Origin: Congeria kusceri
Taxonomy: Eukaryota > Mollusca > Bivalvia > Myida > Dreissenidae
NCBI GenBank assembly: GCA_027627225.1
Contig: CM051033.1
Location: 8,393,801-8,457,800 of the forward strand
Length of the DNA: 64,000 nucleotides
Reading direction: 5' to 3'
The notes below the pieces were generated by a model. That model was not told the origin of the DNA and did no database searches. It saw nothing but the letters and a program-made list of their open reading frames with translations. This document shows, one piece after another, positions 11,077 through 22,431 of the stretch; the first letter of the stretch is position 1; every line of letters starts with the position of its first letter. The translations under genes and the position numbers were made by a program.

Positions 11077-11737
11077 CAAGAACATAGTTGTTTTCGGACA
11101 AGCTCAAAGATTTCGGGAAAGTTGAAGTGTTCATGGTCTTTGTCCGATAAGACAAGCGCTTTAACAAATTATAAGAGTAGTTCATTAATGTACTGCAAAC
11201 GTATACAGTATGTCTTATGAAATCACAGCTACATGTGTTTATTTCACTTGCTTGAAGGAACGATGAATGACTCTTACGGTTTCTAACATTTATGTTCCTG
11301 AGTCCATATCCTGAAATTTCGGGAGATTTCCTCGGAAACATTGTTTGAGTCTCCATGTTTTTTGTTTAATTTAGCAGAGATGTAATTGTATAAAATAATT
11401 GTTTTGTATACACTATCCGTTTAGTTACAAGGTGGATTCAACGGAAGGGGCGCAACTGCTATCAGAAATTTGCAAACAGGTAACATCGAGTTGTATCCCT
11501 TGCTATCAAGCGGATTTATTGTTTGACTGATTATATTGAGCATTAGTTTAGCCTCGTTTACAAAGACATTAAAGTATAATTATTTCAGTTTATTTGATAC
11601 AGAAAAGTAATAAAGCAACGCTAATGATTTTATTAGCTGGTTTAATATATATGAAATAATCCATGTAGATCTATATATTACAAGTAAATTCGATGAATTG
11701 ATATTCCCGCGGAATAAAGCATATCGAAGCAAACCAA
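11077..11737. other. Unrecognised stretch with one dispersed motif
   Basis: Holds a copy of the GGGAAG/CTCCC motif at 11431-11515 (GCAACTGCTATCAGAAATTT then CATCGAGTTGTATCCC). The minus-strand open frame 11057-11356 has no family signature. No gene is called. Confidence 0.4.
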
Positions 11738-13055
11738 GCAAGAGCTGTCGGGGGGACAGCGCGGTCGATATCTTTAATGGTTTTAGAGAAATGTCCATGT
11801 AACAAAAAAATGGCAATAATCCTAAAATAATGTTAGCTAAAGTAATGGAACTTGTCATCAATCTGCACAGTGTCACCATAAAGAAATTTTATTTGAATAC
11901 CTGTAACAGTATTGAAGGTATTTCATTAAAGTTCAACCACAACAAATGAACAAAAAATTACACCCACCCTACCCAGATATGTCACTTGTCATATATCTGC
12001 ACTGTGGCACCATTAGCAAGTACCGAAAAATATCTATATTTTCAGACACTGTAAATCTTCGGACACCCTCTTTTTTTTAAACTATAATTAATGAATCTGA
12101 ATTTTCGGACATTTTATATGACAGTGGTATTTTAGCTGAATTCTAACCTGCTTGCGTTAATCCGGTGACACATCGCACATGTGTTTATAGAACCGGATGA
12201 AGGTCATAAAACCTGGCAGATGAATGAGTCGAGGCGGTCGACCGTTACATTAGCATTATAAGGTTAAAATAATAATGCCATAAATAATTGGTTTACCCGA
12301 TTTTGTATAACGGTATTGATACCGTATATTAAACATGCTGTTGAAATTATCCTATGAAGGAACCAGTCTTAATTATTTACGAATAAATTCTGCTTATTTT
12401 ATTCACAGTTGTTGTTTTTATGTCGTTTCAGGTACGCGACAGCAAAGCTGTGAAATTGCATTTTTCTCAAAGCTTCGTAATTTTCTGTAAAACAAATCAT
12501 ACATGTGAAAAGATTTTAAAACATCGCTAAACATTAAAAAATACTATACGGCGTGGTATTTAACAAGCACGCGCAACTATCCGTGTATATTCGGCAAAAA
12601 ACATTATACGCTGGACGTATCCGAACGTAATTGCAATATTGTCATATTGTCTAAAAATTTTCGGACACCTGTACTTTAGGAATATTTTAGTGTATCCAAA
12701 TTTTCGGACACGAAAATTTTTAACTATTTTTAAGTGTCCGAAAATATAGATCTTTTACCGTATTCCAAGTTTCATTCAATTTATGTAACGATATTCAATA
12801 TATTGGACTTAAATTTAACAAAAAAATCTAAGTTATGAAAAACATTGCGCATTTTTCATCTAATAAAGGGCAATAACTCTGAAGAATATTGACTGATCCA
12901 AGTGAAACTTTGCGTGCATTACTGCACTATGTCAGTACATATTTTATATCTATTTTAAGTTTCATGGATTTCTACTAGCCAGTTACTGAGAAATGGCAGA
13001 GGACAGAAAAGCATAATGGACGGGCGAAAGGACGGACTGACGAGTAACGACTAGG
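11738..13055 (+). mobile_element. HINE class A-like element split by a TIR transposon
   Basis: Begins CAAGAGCTGTCGGGGGGACA+GC, the start signature of class A with its small hairpin. The body has weak repeats (CACTTGTCAT...CTGCAC...GCACCAT). It is interrupted at ~12022 and resumes at ~12760 (GTATTCCAAGTTTCATTC). The 3' end is poorly defined near 13045 (GACGGACTGACGAG). Confidence 0.5.
12022..12762. mobile_element. TIR element nested in a HINE, TACC at both borders
   Basis: Terminal inverted repeats of ~28 bp: ATATCTATATTTTCAGACAC on the left and its inverse GTGTCCGAAAATATAGATC (12735-12753) on the right. TACC occurs at both borders and only once would be expected in the uninterrupted module (...AAG TACC GTATTCC), so a four-base target duplication is plausible. 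The core TTTTCGGACA is repeated subterminally at about 12113, 12655 and 12698. About 740 bp without a transposase frame. Confidence 0.65.
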
Positions 13056-13540
13056 AGTATGGATATTACACTAAGTAATTATCACGAATAAAAACATTTT
13101 GTGGTATATAGAAAATATATATAAAAAATACATTATTCAGTTTTGGAAATGGTACTGTTAGGGAAAAAAACGGAATCGAAAACTAAGCATTGTCCATTAT
13201 GTCCTCAAGCCTTTTCATTTACACAAGTTTAGAGCGAAATGTTATGTCTCATAAGAATGTATGTATTAAACATATTCACGAGTAGAGTGCTGGGGTAGAT
13301 AGGTGAATTGCTAACCAGGGCCCGATTTTTCAAAACTTCGTAAGCATGTTATAACAGAATTACCTTTGTTTCTTTATTTTCATATGGAAATAAAGTGTAC
13401 ATAATAATGTGGTCAAGACGTGTTACATTTTGAATGAAAAGTTTATGTCCGATAAACACAACAAATAATATAGTGAGTTGTAAAATAATGTTATAATTGT
13501 AATTTTTATCGATGAAATAAGAGACTTAAGCAAGTTTTCC

Positions 13541-14001
13541 TTATGCCAAATCGAGAAATTGGAGCCAGTTACCTAACAACAGAAGCAGGCCATTGAGTTC
13601 TTCATCGCAACGCAGGTAAGAGTTGAAGTGAAAAACAATTGCTGGTAAGTGACGGTTCGTGCCATTGTTTTCGTCGGAAGCTTGGTACACCTGTACCAGT
13701 ACATACGGAGGAGGAAGGGACAGAGGCCAGTAACCACTTGCGTCCGGTTTGTAGACTTCTGGTATACGATTCAGCTTGACCTTATCAGCATTTAAAGCCC
13801 GACAAGATGTTTCCAATTTAAACGTGGGACATATTCGAAAGACCAATTAACGTACCGTCGTCGAACATGTGACATATGACACAGGGCAGACGTGGAACGG
13901 GAATTCGTGCAGACGACATTTCCGTACAAGTTCAGAACGAGGCAGGAATCGCAGGGGTTTATGAAACGAACGTTGGAGGGGTCGGGTGTCGTTAAGTATA
14001 A
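13541..14001 (-). pseudogene. Coding-like region in two overlapping frames, unidentified
   Basis: Two minus-strand frames look protein-like and overlap by about 50 bases. The upstream one is open from 14001 to 13795 and includes INPCDSCLVLNLYGNVVC. The downstream one, 13846-13541, includes SGYWPLSLPPPYVLVQVYQ, HLPAIVFHFNSYLRCDEEL and ends GNWLQFLDLA. Amino-acid composition is balanced, unlike the repeat-driven frames elsewhere. A frameshift between 13797 and 13846 would join them. Alternatively the upstream frame is an exon ending at the strong donor-like CG|GTACGT at 13855/13856. No start context or family is recognised. It could be a decayed host gene, a transposon remnant or an exon. Confidence 0.35.
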
Positions 14002-14223
14002 TCACAAATAGCGATAGCATACTTGGTTAAAATTACAAACAATATTGATACACGGTAATATTCAACCATGCCGATTTGGAACTAAATAGCTAGGCACAGT
14101 ACTTTATTCGTTGAATATTGGTAAGCTATACTCGTATCGTTGTGCCAAAAGTAAGTAGGTTTACCTGCCAAACATGTTAAGTTAATGTATATAAAATAGA
14201 TATTGCGGTAATACAACAAACAA

Positions 14224-14799
14224 ACAAGAGCCGTCAGTGGACAACGCGCTCTTCTATTCAAAGTATTTTAGTTGGTAAATATTTTGGAAAGTTAAAGGGG
14301 CATAAATTTGTTGAAATACATAGCTGAGTTATGGAAATAATTTCATAAATGCATTCCAAGTTTTAAGAGAATACTATATACAGTTTAGAAATTATAAGAC
14401 TTTGGAACAAACAACGTTTAACCCCAACAACTTACATGTGATCAGACGGCATAACTCTGTCAAAACATAGTTATGTGGATTGTGGCACCTGATGCTGTAG
14501 TTGATGACAAAGGTATATTCCAAGTTTCAACTGAATAGCCTATCAAGTTTTGAAGTTATACAACTTTTGAATATAAACTGTAACCGAAACTATATGTGAA
14601 AAAAGGGGGATAACTATGTCAAAAAACAAAACAGAGTTATGGGGAATTTTGCACTCGATGTTGGAATTGATGACAAAGATATATTCCAAGTTTCAAATGA
14701 ATAACTTTTGTAGTTTTGTAGTACATTATGTGCAGTCATGAATAAAGATCGTACACTTAGTAACCGTCACGAATAAATATCATAAAGCAATTGTTGTGA
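14224..14799 (+). mobile_element. HINE class A element, truncated
   Basis: Starts ACAAGAGCCGTCAGTGGACA and contains two and a half ~155-bp modules of the type GGGCATAACTCTGTCAAAA...CAGAGTTATGG...GGAGTTGATGACAAAG...TTCCAAGTTTCA. It ends without the usual terminal hairpin in a single-copy stretch AATAAAGATCGTACACTTAG, which is a unit of the 31-bp minisatellite at 17945-18395. Confidence 0.6.
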
Positions 14800-16147
14800 A
14801 CAAGAGCTGTCAGAGGACAGCACGCTCGACTATTCGAAGTATTTCAGTTGGTACATATATCGACAAGTGGAAGGGGCATAAATTTGTTCAAATACAAAAC
14901 TTTTAAGTGAAAACCTTATATAGTTTATAAATTTTAAGAATTCGGAACAAAAACTTTAACCACAAAAAATATGTAAACGGTGGGCATACCTCTGTACAAA
15001 TACAAACCAGAGTTATGGAGATTGTTGAACCTGATGCTGGAGTTGATGGCAAAGGTATAATCCGAGTTTTCAGTGAATAACCAATTTAGATTTCAAGGTA
15101 TAAGACTTCTGAATATAAACTTTAACCAGAAAACGTATGTGAAAAAGGAGCATAACTCTTTTAAGATACAAAACAGAGTTATGGGGAAAATTGTCCCTGA
15201 TGCTGCAGTTAATGACAAATGTGCATTCCAAGTTTCACGTGAATAACTTTGTAGTTTTGAAGTTACAAGACTTTTGAATATAAGCTTCAGCCAGAAAATA
15301 TATTTGAAAAAGAGGCAATCCTCTGTCTTAATACAAAACAGAATTATGGGATATGTTGCACCTGATGTTGGAGTTACAAATGTACAATTAAAGTTTCATG
15401 TGAATAACTTATGCAGTTTTGAAGATACAAGACTTTGGAATATAAACTTAATCCAGAAGACCCTGACCTCACACACACCACATATGCAAATCCTAGCGAG
15501 GTCTCGATATACGGTATCTATGTATTAATTTCATTAAAAAAATCTCAATGCGTCTCAAGTTATTGAGCGGAAACCGTTTTTCTATTTTTAGTAACAGTGA
15601 GCTTGACCCCACCCACCCCATTTGTAACAATGACATTGACCGCACCCACCCCATATGCAATCCCAAGAGAGGTCTCGATATAAGGTATTTATGTATAACT
15701 TTCATTAAAATATCTAAATGCGTTCTGAAGTTTTTGAGCGGAATCCGTTTTTCTTTTTTTAGTCACAGTGACCTTGACCTTGATCCCAGCCACCGCATAT
15801 GCAATCCCAAGTGAGGCCTTGCTATAAGGTATCTATGAATGAAGTTTCATTACAATAGCTCGATCCTTTCTCGAGTTATAGAGATATGGAGTTTTTGCAC
15901 GAAAACTTGAACCGGAAATTTTAAGTTCAAAAAGTGGCATAATTCTGCTAAATTGCAGGTCAGAGTTATGGGACCTGGTCAGTGATCTCACATAATGATC
16001 CTTCATAATGTGAAGTTTCAATTAAATATCTGTAGTAGATATAGAGATATGGAGTTGTTGCACGCAAACCTTAACCAGAGCATTACGCCGACGCCGACGA
16101 ACGGGTGAATAGTATAGCTCCAACTATTCTGTGAATAGTCGAGCTAA
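14800..16147 (+). mobile_element. Mosaic HINE: class A ends with three different core modules
   Basis: Start ACAAGAGCTGTCAGAGGACA (5' mini-hairpin GCTGTC...GACAGC) followed by CGCTCGACTATTCGAAG. End AGCTCCAACTATTCTGTGAA+TAGTCGAGCTAA, a stem-loop whose arm is the inverse of the 5' subterminal sequence. Between them are class A modules (to ~15480), then CACCCACCCCATATGCAATC modules (class D, ~15480-15870), then a GTTGCACGCAAACC module as at 8064-11076 and a CGACGCCGACGA stretch. The orderly junctions suggest that modules are exchanged between elements. Open frames at 15274-15814 are repeat-derived. Confidence 0.65.
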
Positions 16148-16607
16148 TAACATGAAAAATATTATCTATGCTTTCTATTTGTTCAAACGTTCAAGCACTG
16201 CGACAAAATGCACTTGAATGCATTACAAAAATAATCAGTAACAAACCCACGACTTCTGATTCCGACGTTTACAATTATAGTAATTTGCCTTTCCCTTCCG
16301 AAATCAGGCCATTTTTTTCTGTGTTTCGGGCAACCCTATTCACCTAGCGAAAAAACACCGACCCTAACGTTTTTATTGAAGATTGTTTTTTACGTGAAAT
16401 CCGTATTTCCGTATATAATGTGTCTTTACAAAAGTAAAAATAAAAACCCGACCCTACCTAACTTTTGTGAAACCGTTGCCTGAAAAAACACAATTTGTTT
16501 GGCCTCACTATAAAACTCTATTTTTGACATTCACGCTTGATTGTAGGTATGTTGTAATCAAATGAAGATTTCTAGAAATAATCATGAACCTGACATATAA
16601 GAACTTA
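16148..16607. other. Stretch without a recognised feature
   Basis: AT-rich. No repeat family or coding signal seen, apart from a pair of similar phrases (ACCGACCCTAACG near 16360 and CCCGACCCTACC near 16446). Confidence 0.4.
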
Positions 16608-17243
16608 TTCACCAACCTGTTCTTAGACTTAAGAATAACGAATAGACTCAGACTCATAAAAATACTACGAAAATAAGCTGGGTAACAATGTCGCTATTGT
16701 CATTAAAGAGTATATGTTCGATTTTACAACATATATATTTGCATAAATTAAACAACTAATAATTAATTTTAATATACTTCGATTGAAAATGAAAGAAACG
16801 TTAATATGAACTATTGTTGAAAAACGCATAGTTAACTACTTTTTAATCAGAAACTAGTTTTAGGCTGTACAGCCAGAAACTCCAATACATGTATACACGT
16901 TTACTCTACAGTTATTTTAGGTTAGACAACACTATAAAACGATGCAAAAGTCGAAAATCGTATTTGTTGACTCATTCTATATTGTATTCGTCACGTTTAT
17001 GTTTATATGTCTGCTTTCAAGTTATTTTGTCACTTTCATCTGTTTACTAGTATTCTTAAATAATTGATATGAATGATCGTACATACACACTTTTACAAAT
17101 CGTTCTAAATAAAGAACTCTGTAATTTGAGTTGCTAAATACCTAGACAGATTCAAGTAAACAGTTTTCTTTGAACAGAACAGTTTCAAGAATATTCTTTA
17201 TCATTACGTCTTAAGTCTAAGAATAGATTGGCGAATACGGGCC
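16608..17243. mobile_element. TIR element (CTTAGACTTAAGA family)
   Basis: Left end CACCAACCTGTTCTTAGACT+TAAGAATA. Right end GTCTTAAGTCTAAGAATAGA+TTGGCGAATACGGGCCC, an inverse repeat of ~30 bp. About 635 bp, very AT-rich, no transposase. A short derivative that keeps the left ~80 bp and a right-hand block AAATAAAGAA...CTGTAATT lies at 55072-55235, consistent with an internal deletion. The GGGCCCGTATTC termini link it to the MITE at 9496. Confidence 0.6.
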
Positions 17244-17385
17244 CTGGATGCCAACATATATGTTGACAAAACTACGACTGTTTTGTTATAACAGTAACAT
17301 TTTCACCAGAAACCAATTCAACATGTGGTTATTTAAAACGGTATCTAGTTATTTGTGTCACCAGTTACAATCATTGCTGTCCAAT

Positions 17386-17818
17386 CCAAGAGCAAAAGCT
17401 GTCGGAAGACAGCACGCTCGACTTGTCTTGTACTTGTCAGAGTAACTAGCATTTTTCTAAAACAAACTGTTTGCAAAGTAACGGCCAACATGTTTCTAGT
17501 TTGAATAAAATCCCTCAAGCCAATCAAGAGATACAAGCTTACCGAAAAACTTTAACCTACCCAAATAAGTTTAATAAGTTACCCAAATAAGTTTCCACAA
17601 AAATACCCATAATTATGACACATTTTTTAAATAGAGTTACGAAACTCGGCCCATGGGTTCATTTTAATAATAAATGGTTAAAGTTTGAATAAGTAATTCC
17701 TCAAGCCATTCCTGAGAAACTAGCTTATCGAAAATCGTTAACCTAGGCGGACGACAACGCCGACACCGACGCCGGGGAGAGTAGAATAGATTGCCTTTTC
17801 ATCGAAAATTCGAGCTAA
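17386..17818 (+). mobile_element. Short HINE with class A-like ends
   Basis: Begins near AAGCTGTCGGAAGACAGC and CGCTCGACTTGTC, and ends CATCGAAAATTCGAGCTAA after CGACACCGACGCCGGGG. The single core (CCCTCAAGCCA...GAGA...CTTACCGAAAA) is the same as that in the 3' part of 60056-61166, so this is an internally shortened relative of that element. Confidence 0.6.
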
Positions 17819-17944
17819 AAATTAAAATTAATTATTAAAAAACATAAATGCGATATTGTATTTTTGTGAAATATGGAAGGTCTTAACGATTGTTATACCA
17901 AACACATCCGTAGATTTGGTAGAACATACAGCAATCATTATCAA

Positions 17945-18395
17945 GTATGAAGATCGTACTCGAAGTAATCAACACGAATGCACATCGTACACTAAATAAT
18001 TAACGCGAATAAAAATCGTACTCTAATTAATTAACACGAAAAACGATCGTAATCAACACAAATAAAGATAGTTATTTCAGTAATCCTCAGGAATTTAATA
18101 GAACACTAAGTAATTATCACTAATAAAAGACCGTTCACCAAGTAATCGTCACGAACAAAGATCAAACACTAAGTAAATATAATTGTACATAAAGTAATTG
18201 CCACTAATAAAGATCGTACATTACGTAATAATAACTAATTAATTTCGTACAATAAGTAACTATCACTAATAAAGATCGTACACTCAGTAATCCTCACGAA
18301 TAAAGATCGTACACTCAGTAATCCTCACGAATAAAGATCGTACACTAAGTAATCCTCCGGAATAAAGATCGTTCACTAAGTAATCGTCACGAATG
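17945..18395 (+). repeat. 31-bp-unit minisatellite
   Basis: About 14 degenerate units of 31 bp with consensus near ACTAAGTAATCNTCACGAAT+AAAGATCGTAC. The best tandem copies are at 18245-18380. Isolated units occur beside HINE elements at 13060-13095 and 14735-14785. Confidence 0.85.
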
Positions 18396-18814
18396 TTGAC
18401 GTATAAAAGTTGGGCAATTTTAATTCCTGATAGGTAAGTAACTCCTTAGGTTTATTTTTAACTTTGTTTATAAATAAAAAAACAACAATATAACTTTCTA
18501 CAATCTCTCGTATACAAGACAATTATAATGTGTGTGTTTCTCAGAAAGAGACGAGTCGCCATGCTAGCATTGAAATATGAAAATTCTGTGAGCAAACACC
18601 TTTAGTTTCGCTGCCAATATCGGAGTCTTCCTAGGCTACATTTCATGAACAACAAAACAAAAACATGAATACTCGTGCCGATTTCTTTCGGTTCTGTCGT
18701 GGGAAGATAAACTATTTTAGTTTCTGGCAACCAGATCAAAAAGATACTTCAATGTAAGTTGAGTAAATCAACAGCAGAATCAAGTACCGGTAAATCGCAG
18801 TTGGTTCTTTCGCA

Positions 18815-19010
18815 GCGGGCAATCCCAGGGGAATTCGACTAATTGTATTTTTGGGGATCTATTTTCCCACCCTAGAGCCAAACATTTGTGTCTAAATCCC
18901 CACAATAGGGGATGCTTAATTGGTGTATCAAATAGCCCGAAGGCCAATATTACCGGGATCTAAAATCCGAACAAGGTATATTTTCGGGACTTGCAGGATT
19001 ATAGGAATAT
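18815..19010 (+). repeat. Dispersed repeat (GACTAATTGTATTTTTGGGG family)
   Basis: Shares a continuous pattern with 22093-22250: GACTAATTGTATTTTKGGGG, CACCCTA, TAAATCCC, GGGGATGCTTAATTGGTG, ATCAAAT-GCCCG and GGCCAATATTAC. Type of element unknown. Confidence 0.6.
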
Positions 19011-19224
19011 CTTCCGGTATTTTGTACATAATTAACAGGAAAACCAGACACTAATATTTCTGTTATTTGTAAAAATAATGAGTTTTTGTTATATGCAAGG
19101 GTTCTAGGCAGTCACAAGAAGTCAACACCTCTGTGTCACAACGACCACAACTCACGTGCATTTGATCATAATCTAATCACCTTGGAAATATTTAACAAAC
19201 TGTCATTGTTTCAGTTTGTCAAAC

Positions 19225-19484
19225 TCATATTGTGTGATGCTTCATGGCATGCCACATACTAAATATGAAAGCTCTCAGCCACGCAGTTTCAGAGAAGGTT
19301 TTTAAAGTGTTCCTTTTTTAAATCTATATTTAGATAATTCCTGTGAAGTTTGGTAAAAATCTGCCCAGCGGTTTAGGATGAGAGGTTGTTTGAATGAAAA
19401 TATTGACGCACGACGCACGACGGACAACAGAATAAAGGTGTTTATAAAAGCTCACCATGAGCACGTTGTGCTCAGGTGAGCTAA
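19225..19484 (+). mobile_element. HINE class B, 3' fragment
   Basis: Matches the last ~300 bp of 28000-29220 (ATGAAAGCTCTCAGC, CTGCCCAGCGGTTTAGGA, GACGCACGACGCACGA). It ends in a long hairpin, AGCTCACC with GGTGAGCT and inside it GAGCAC-GTT-GTGCTC, followed by AA. The 5' part is missing. Confidence 0.7.
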
Positions 19485-19499
19485 AACACGCATTTGGAC

Positions 19500-20578
19500 G
19501 GGCGTAGCTATGTTATTTTTTTATTTAAACCCGGACGCGGGTCAGAAAAAAATCATGTTTACTTCGCAACAGAAAAATCTTAATCAATTAAAACCATTCA
19601 ACTGGTGTTCGTTGGACTATCGTGCACGTGCTGTCGTCGAGAAGCTTGTCGCTCGCGTACCAGTCTATTTCAGATGTTTCAATCCAACATTAGACACGTG
19701 ACAAGCAGCAGACGCGCAGACAACAATTCGTGCAGACGGCAGTTCAAGAAACCAGAAAATGATGTAGGCTACCGCGTAGAAGCGGAAGTTAGGGAGGCAT
19801 CGGGAGTTTTGTCGCGTATGACAGGAGGCGCTATGCATGATCATATTTTTCATTAATCAAATTTTTCACGCACCTGTGAAGAAAAGGATCTAATTTGTTA
19901 CATTTGTAAGTGTGAAGAACGTGATTGGCCAAAAACGGTGTATCTTTGAATCACAAAAGAATAGGATTTCATTGCATATCAAAAATTGGGTACGATAAAA
20001 ACTTCACAGAACATGTAAAGGAGAAGATTGTGCTGTGTAAAGAATAAGATCTCGATTGTCACACTGGGAAGAATCGGATATTATTTTTCACAGATGTGAA
20101 AACATGATTTGTGAAAACTATGGTCCTGCAGCGCTACAGGACCTCCAGAGTGCAGGGCCACGGGGTCGACGGCTGCCCTTTTACATTAAAAAATTAATAA
20201 CAAAAAATACTTCGTAACATTTTAGATGATATGTGTATATTTCAATGAAAAGAATTGAACATTAAGGGACAAAATAATGTGCATGGAGTATGAAACAATG
20301 AACAGTAATTCCGGGTACATGTTATAAAGGGGCGTCAGATTAAACAGGTTTTCCCACACGACGAAAAATTGCCAATACATTTAAAAGAAACATTTTAACT
20401 TTGTACATGACGAATGTCAGATTGATAAACGTGCAACATTCATACACTGAGTGTGTATTTTCCAGACGACAGCCATAATTATGTTGATAAAAAATCCCCT
20501 TATTGTAGCGTGGAAATAGAGTGAATACGTTATTCGAAACAAATTGCATTCATTCGCTATAGAACATCTATTAATATA
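19500..20578. other. Stretch without a recognised gene
   Basis: Somewhat higher GC at 19600-19840, with overlapping frames on both strands (19510-19701, 19605-19856, and 19853-19665 minus). None has a recognisable motif or splice framing. 20110-20175 contains GCAGCGCTACAGGACCTCCA, again unidentified. Confidence 0.4.
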
Positions 20579-20579
20579 C

Positions 20580-21548
20580 TTAAGAAATAATGTTCGATTT
20601 AGAGTTGTTTATCGGCTAATAAACCACGATTTGGGGGTTTGATGCATAGGAATAAAACCACGACGGCGTTAGAACGACACATCGTTGTTTATTAGAAGAT
20701 CAACACAGATAATACGATGAATATTTCGCTTCTAACATGACCTGGTAACATATTACGAAATTACAATCCGAAATATATTTTACAGTTTCGGAACTATTTT
20801 TTCGGGTTGTTTATAAGTACCTTAGTTTAACAACGGTAAATATTGTTCTTAGTCTAGTATACAAAATACAGTTCGTGTCATGTTAGAACATTACTTTTAC
20901 ATAACTTGCTAATGTTTTTATTTCCGCTGTTGAAGTTAAATTAAACAGCAGTTTTAACATGACACGCGCAGTTTTCTATAAACAAAGAAGAAAATATTTC
21001 GTTGTTAAATAGCCATTAAACAACTCGCAAAAGTCGTAAAATATACTTTGCATTGTAATTGCGGAATATGTTGTCATGTCATGTTAGACTTAAAATAATT
21101 TTCGCTTAATCGTTGTTTATCTGTAATAAAGAAAGATTTTTCGTTCAGATGCGCGAATATTCGATTCGATTACATTTTCAATTTATCGTTGTTTATCGGC
21201 CAATAAACAACGATTCGGAGTTCTGATGCGTAGGAATTAAACCACGAGGTCGTTGTTTAATAACCACGCATCAGAACGACAAATAGTTGTTTATTGTCCG
21301 ATAAACAATGATAATGCGAAAATTATTTCGATTCTAACATGAATTTACAAATATAATTGCAATTGTAATGAAAACTATATTTATCTGTTGCTCCGCTAAG
21401 AATCGGGACTTCTTTTTGCGTTTTTTATTGGGTAGTTTAACAACGATAATGTTGTTCTTTGTTTATAGAAAAATAAGCGAGTAGCATCAGAACTCGAAAC
21501 CGTTTTCATTTACAGATAAACAACTCTAAATCACAAATTATTTCTCAA
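20580..21548. mobile_element. Cluster of family P elements (plus, minus, plus, minus fragment)
   Basis: Four pieces abut. A plus copy lies at 20580-20893 (starts TAAGAAATAATGTTCGATTT, ends near CATGTTAGAACA), and a diverged minus piece at ~20940-21165. A good plus copy at 21176-21490 contains TCGTTGTTTATCGGCCAATA+AACAACGA and GAACGACAAATAGTTGTTTA. A minus terminal fragment lies at 21500-21548. The head-to-head arrangement makes a large composite palindrome. It may reflect repeated insertion into the element itself, or rearrangement by hairpin-mediated replication. Confidence 0.7.
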
Positions 21549-21559
21549 TTATAAATGAT

Positions 21560-22080
21560 TTCGTGGCGCCAAACAACGTGTGACCAAACTTGCCGAGTAT
21601 TTTCTCCACAGTTTATGCACCTATCAATGTTACAATATACTAATTCCAATCCTTATGTAATTTAATGTAAAAGCGATAACTTTAACCCAAAATAAATGCA
21701 ACATTTTGCACATAGGGACCCTCATAACAATACCTTTTCTTAAAGAGCATTCTAAGCTGAATTGATTTAAGCAATAAAAACGGTATGTCATGTAATACGT
21801 TAGAAAGAACTCGACACTAAACAAAGATGACTGTTTTATCACCATCTTTTTACCGGCTACTTTCTAGTTCAATGTATCCCGTCTAAGCGCAAGTGTCATA
21901 CTGTAGTCTCCAATCTTAAAACATATCAGTGATTTATAAGTGCATACCAATGCTTACCCTACCAACATCTCCAAAAAAAATATCAAAGCAAGTGTCTAAA
22001 TCTAAAAACATGTCTTCGAGTTTAGCTTTTTGATTTATTTAGAGAGGACAGCCCTACACGACTTATTTATTTAGTGTAAT
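21560..22080. other. Stretch without a recognised feature
   Basis: AT-rich. The minus-strand open frame 21630-21845 has no motif and is not called. Confidence 0.4.
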
Positions 22081-22350
22081 GGGGGGGGGGGGAGGCGGGC
22101 AAACCCAGGGAAATTTGACTAATTGTATTTTGGGGGATATAATTCACCACCCTAAGGTCAAGCATTTTTTTCTAAATCCCGTCTATGGGGGATGCTTAAT
22201 TGGTGCATCAAATGGCCCGGGGGCCAATATTACTAAAATCTTAACAAAGTCTATTTCCCGGGACCCGGAATTATTCGGCGTGTCAATTTGCCGTCTGTCG
22301 GGAATTGCTTTCAGTCTAAAATCCCGTATATGCCCGCCGCTCCCACTGGG
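22081..22350 (+). repeat. poly-G tract and second copy of the GACTAATTGTATTT family
   Basis: Twelve G residues at 22081-22092, then 22095-22350 matching 18815-19010 and extending further to CGGGACCCGG and GGGAATTGC. The long open frame over it (22079-22363) is repeat-derived. Confidence 0.6.
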
Positions 22351-22431
22351 GAAAAAATATTGATAGGTGCATTACGTTTATACAATTGACTTACCGGTAG
22401 AGATATATTTGACAGGTACATCAAAGATAAA

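Noticed and set aside
15274..15814. Overlapping frames on both strands, 60-90 residues
   Set aside because: Located wholly in HINE modules; the phrase THPICN recurs because of CACCCCATATGCAA modules and also appears at 52688-53142 and 60076-60667.
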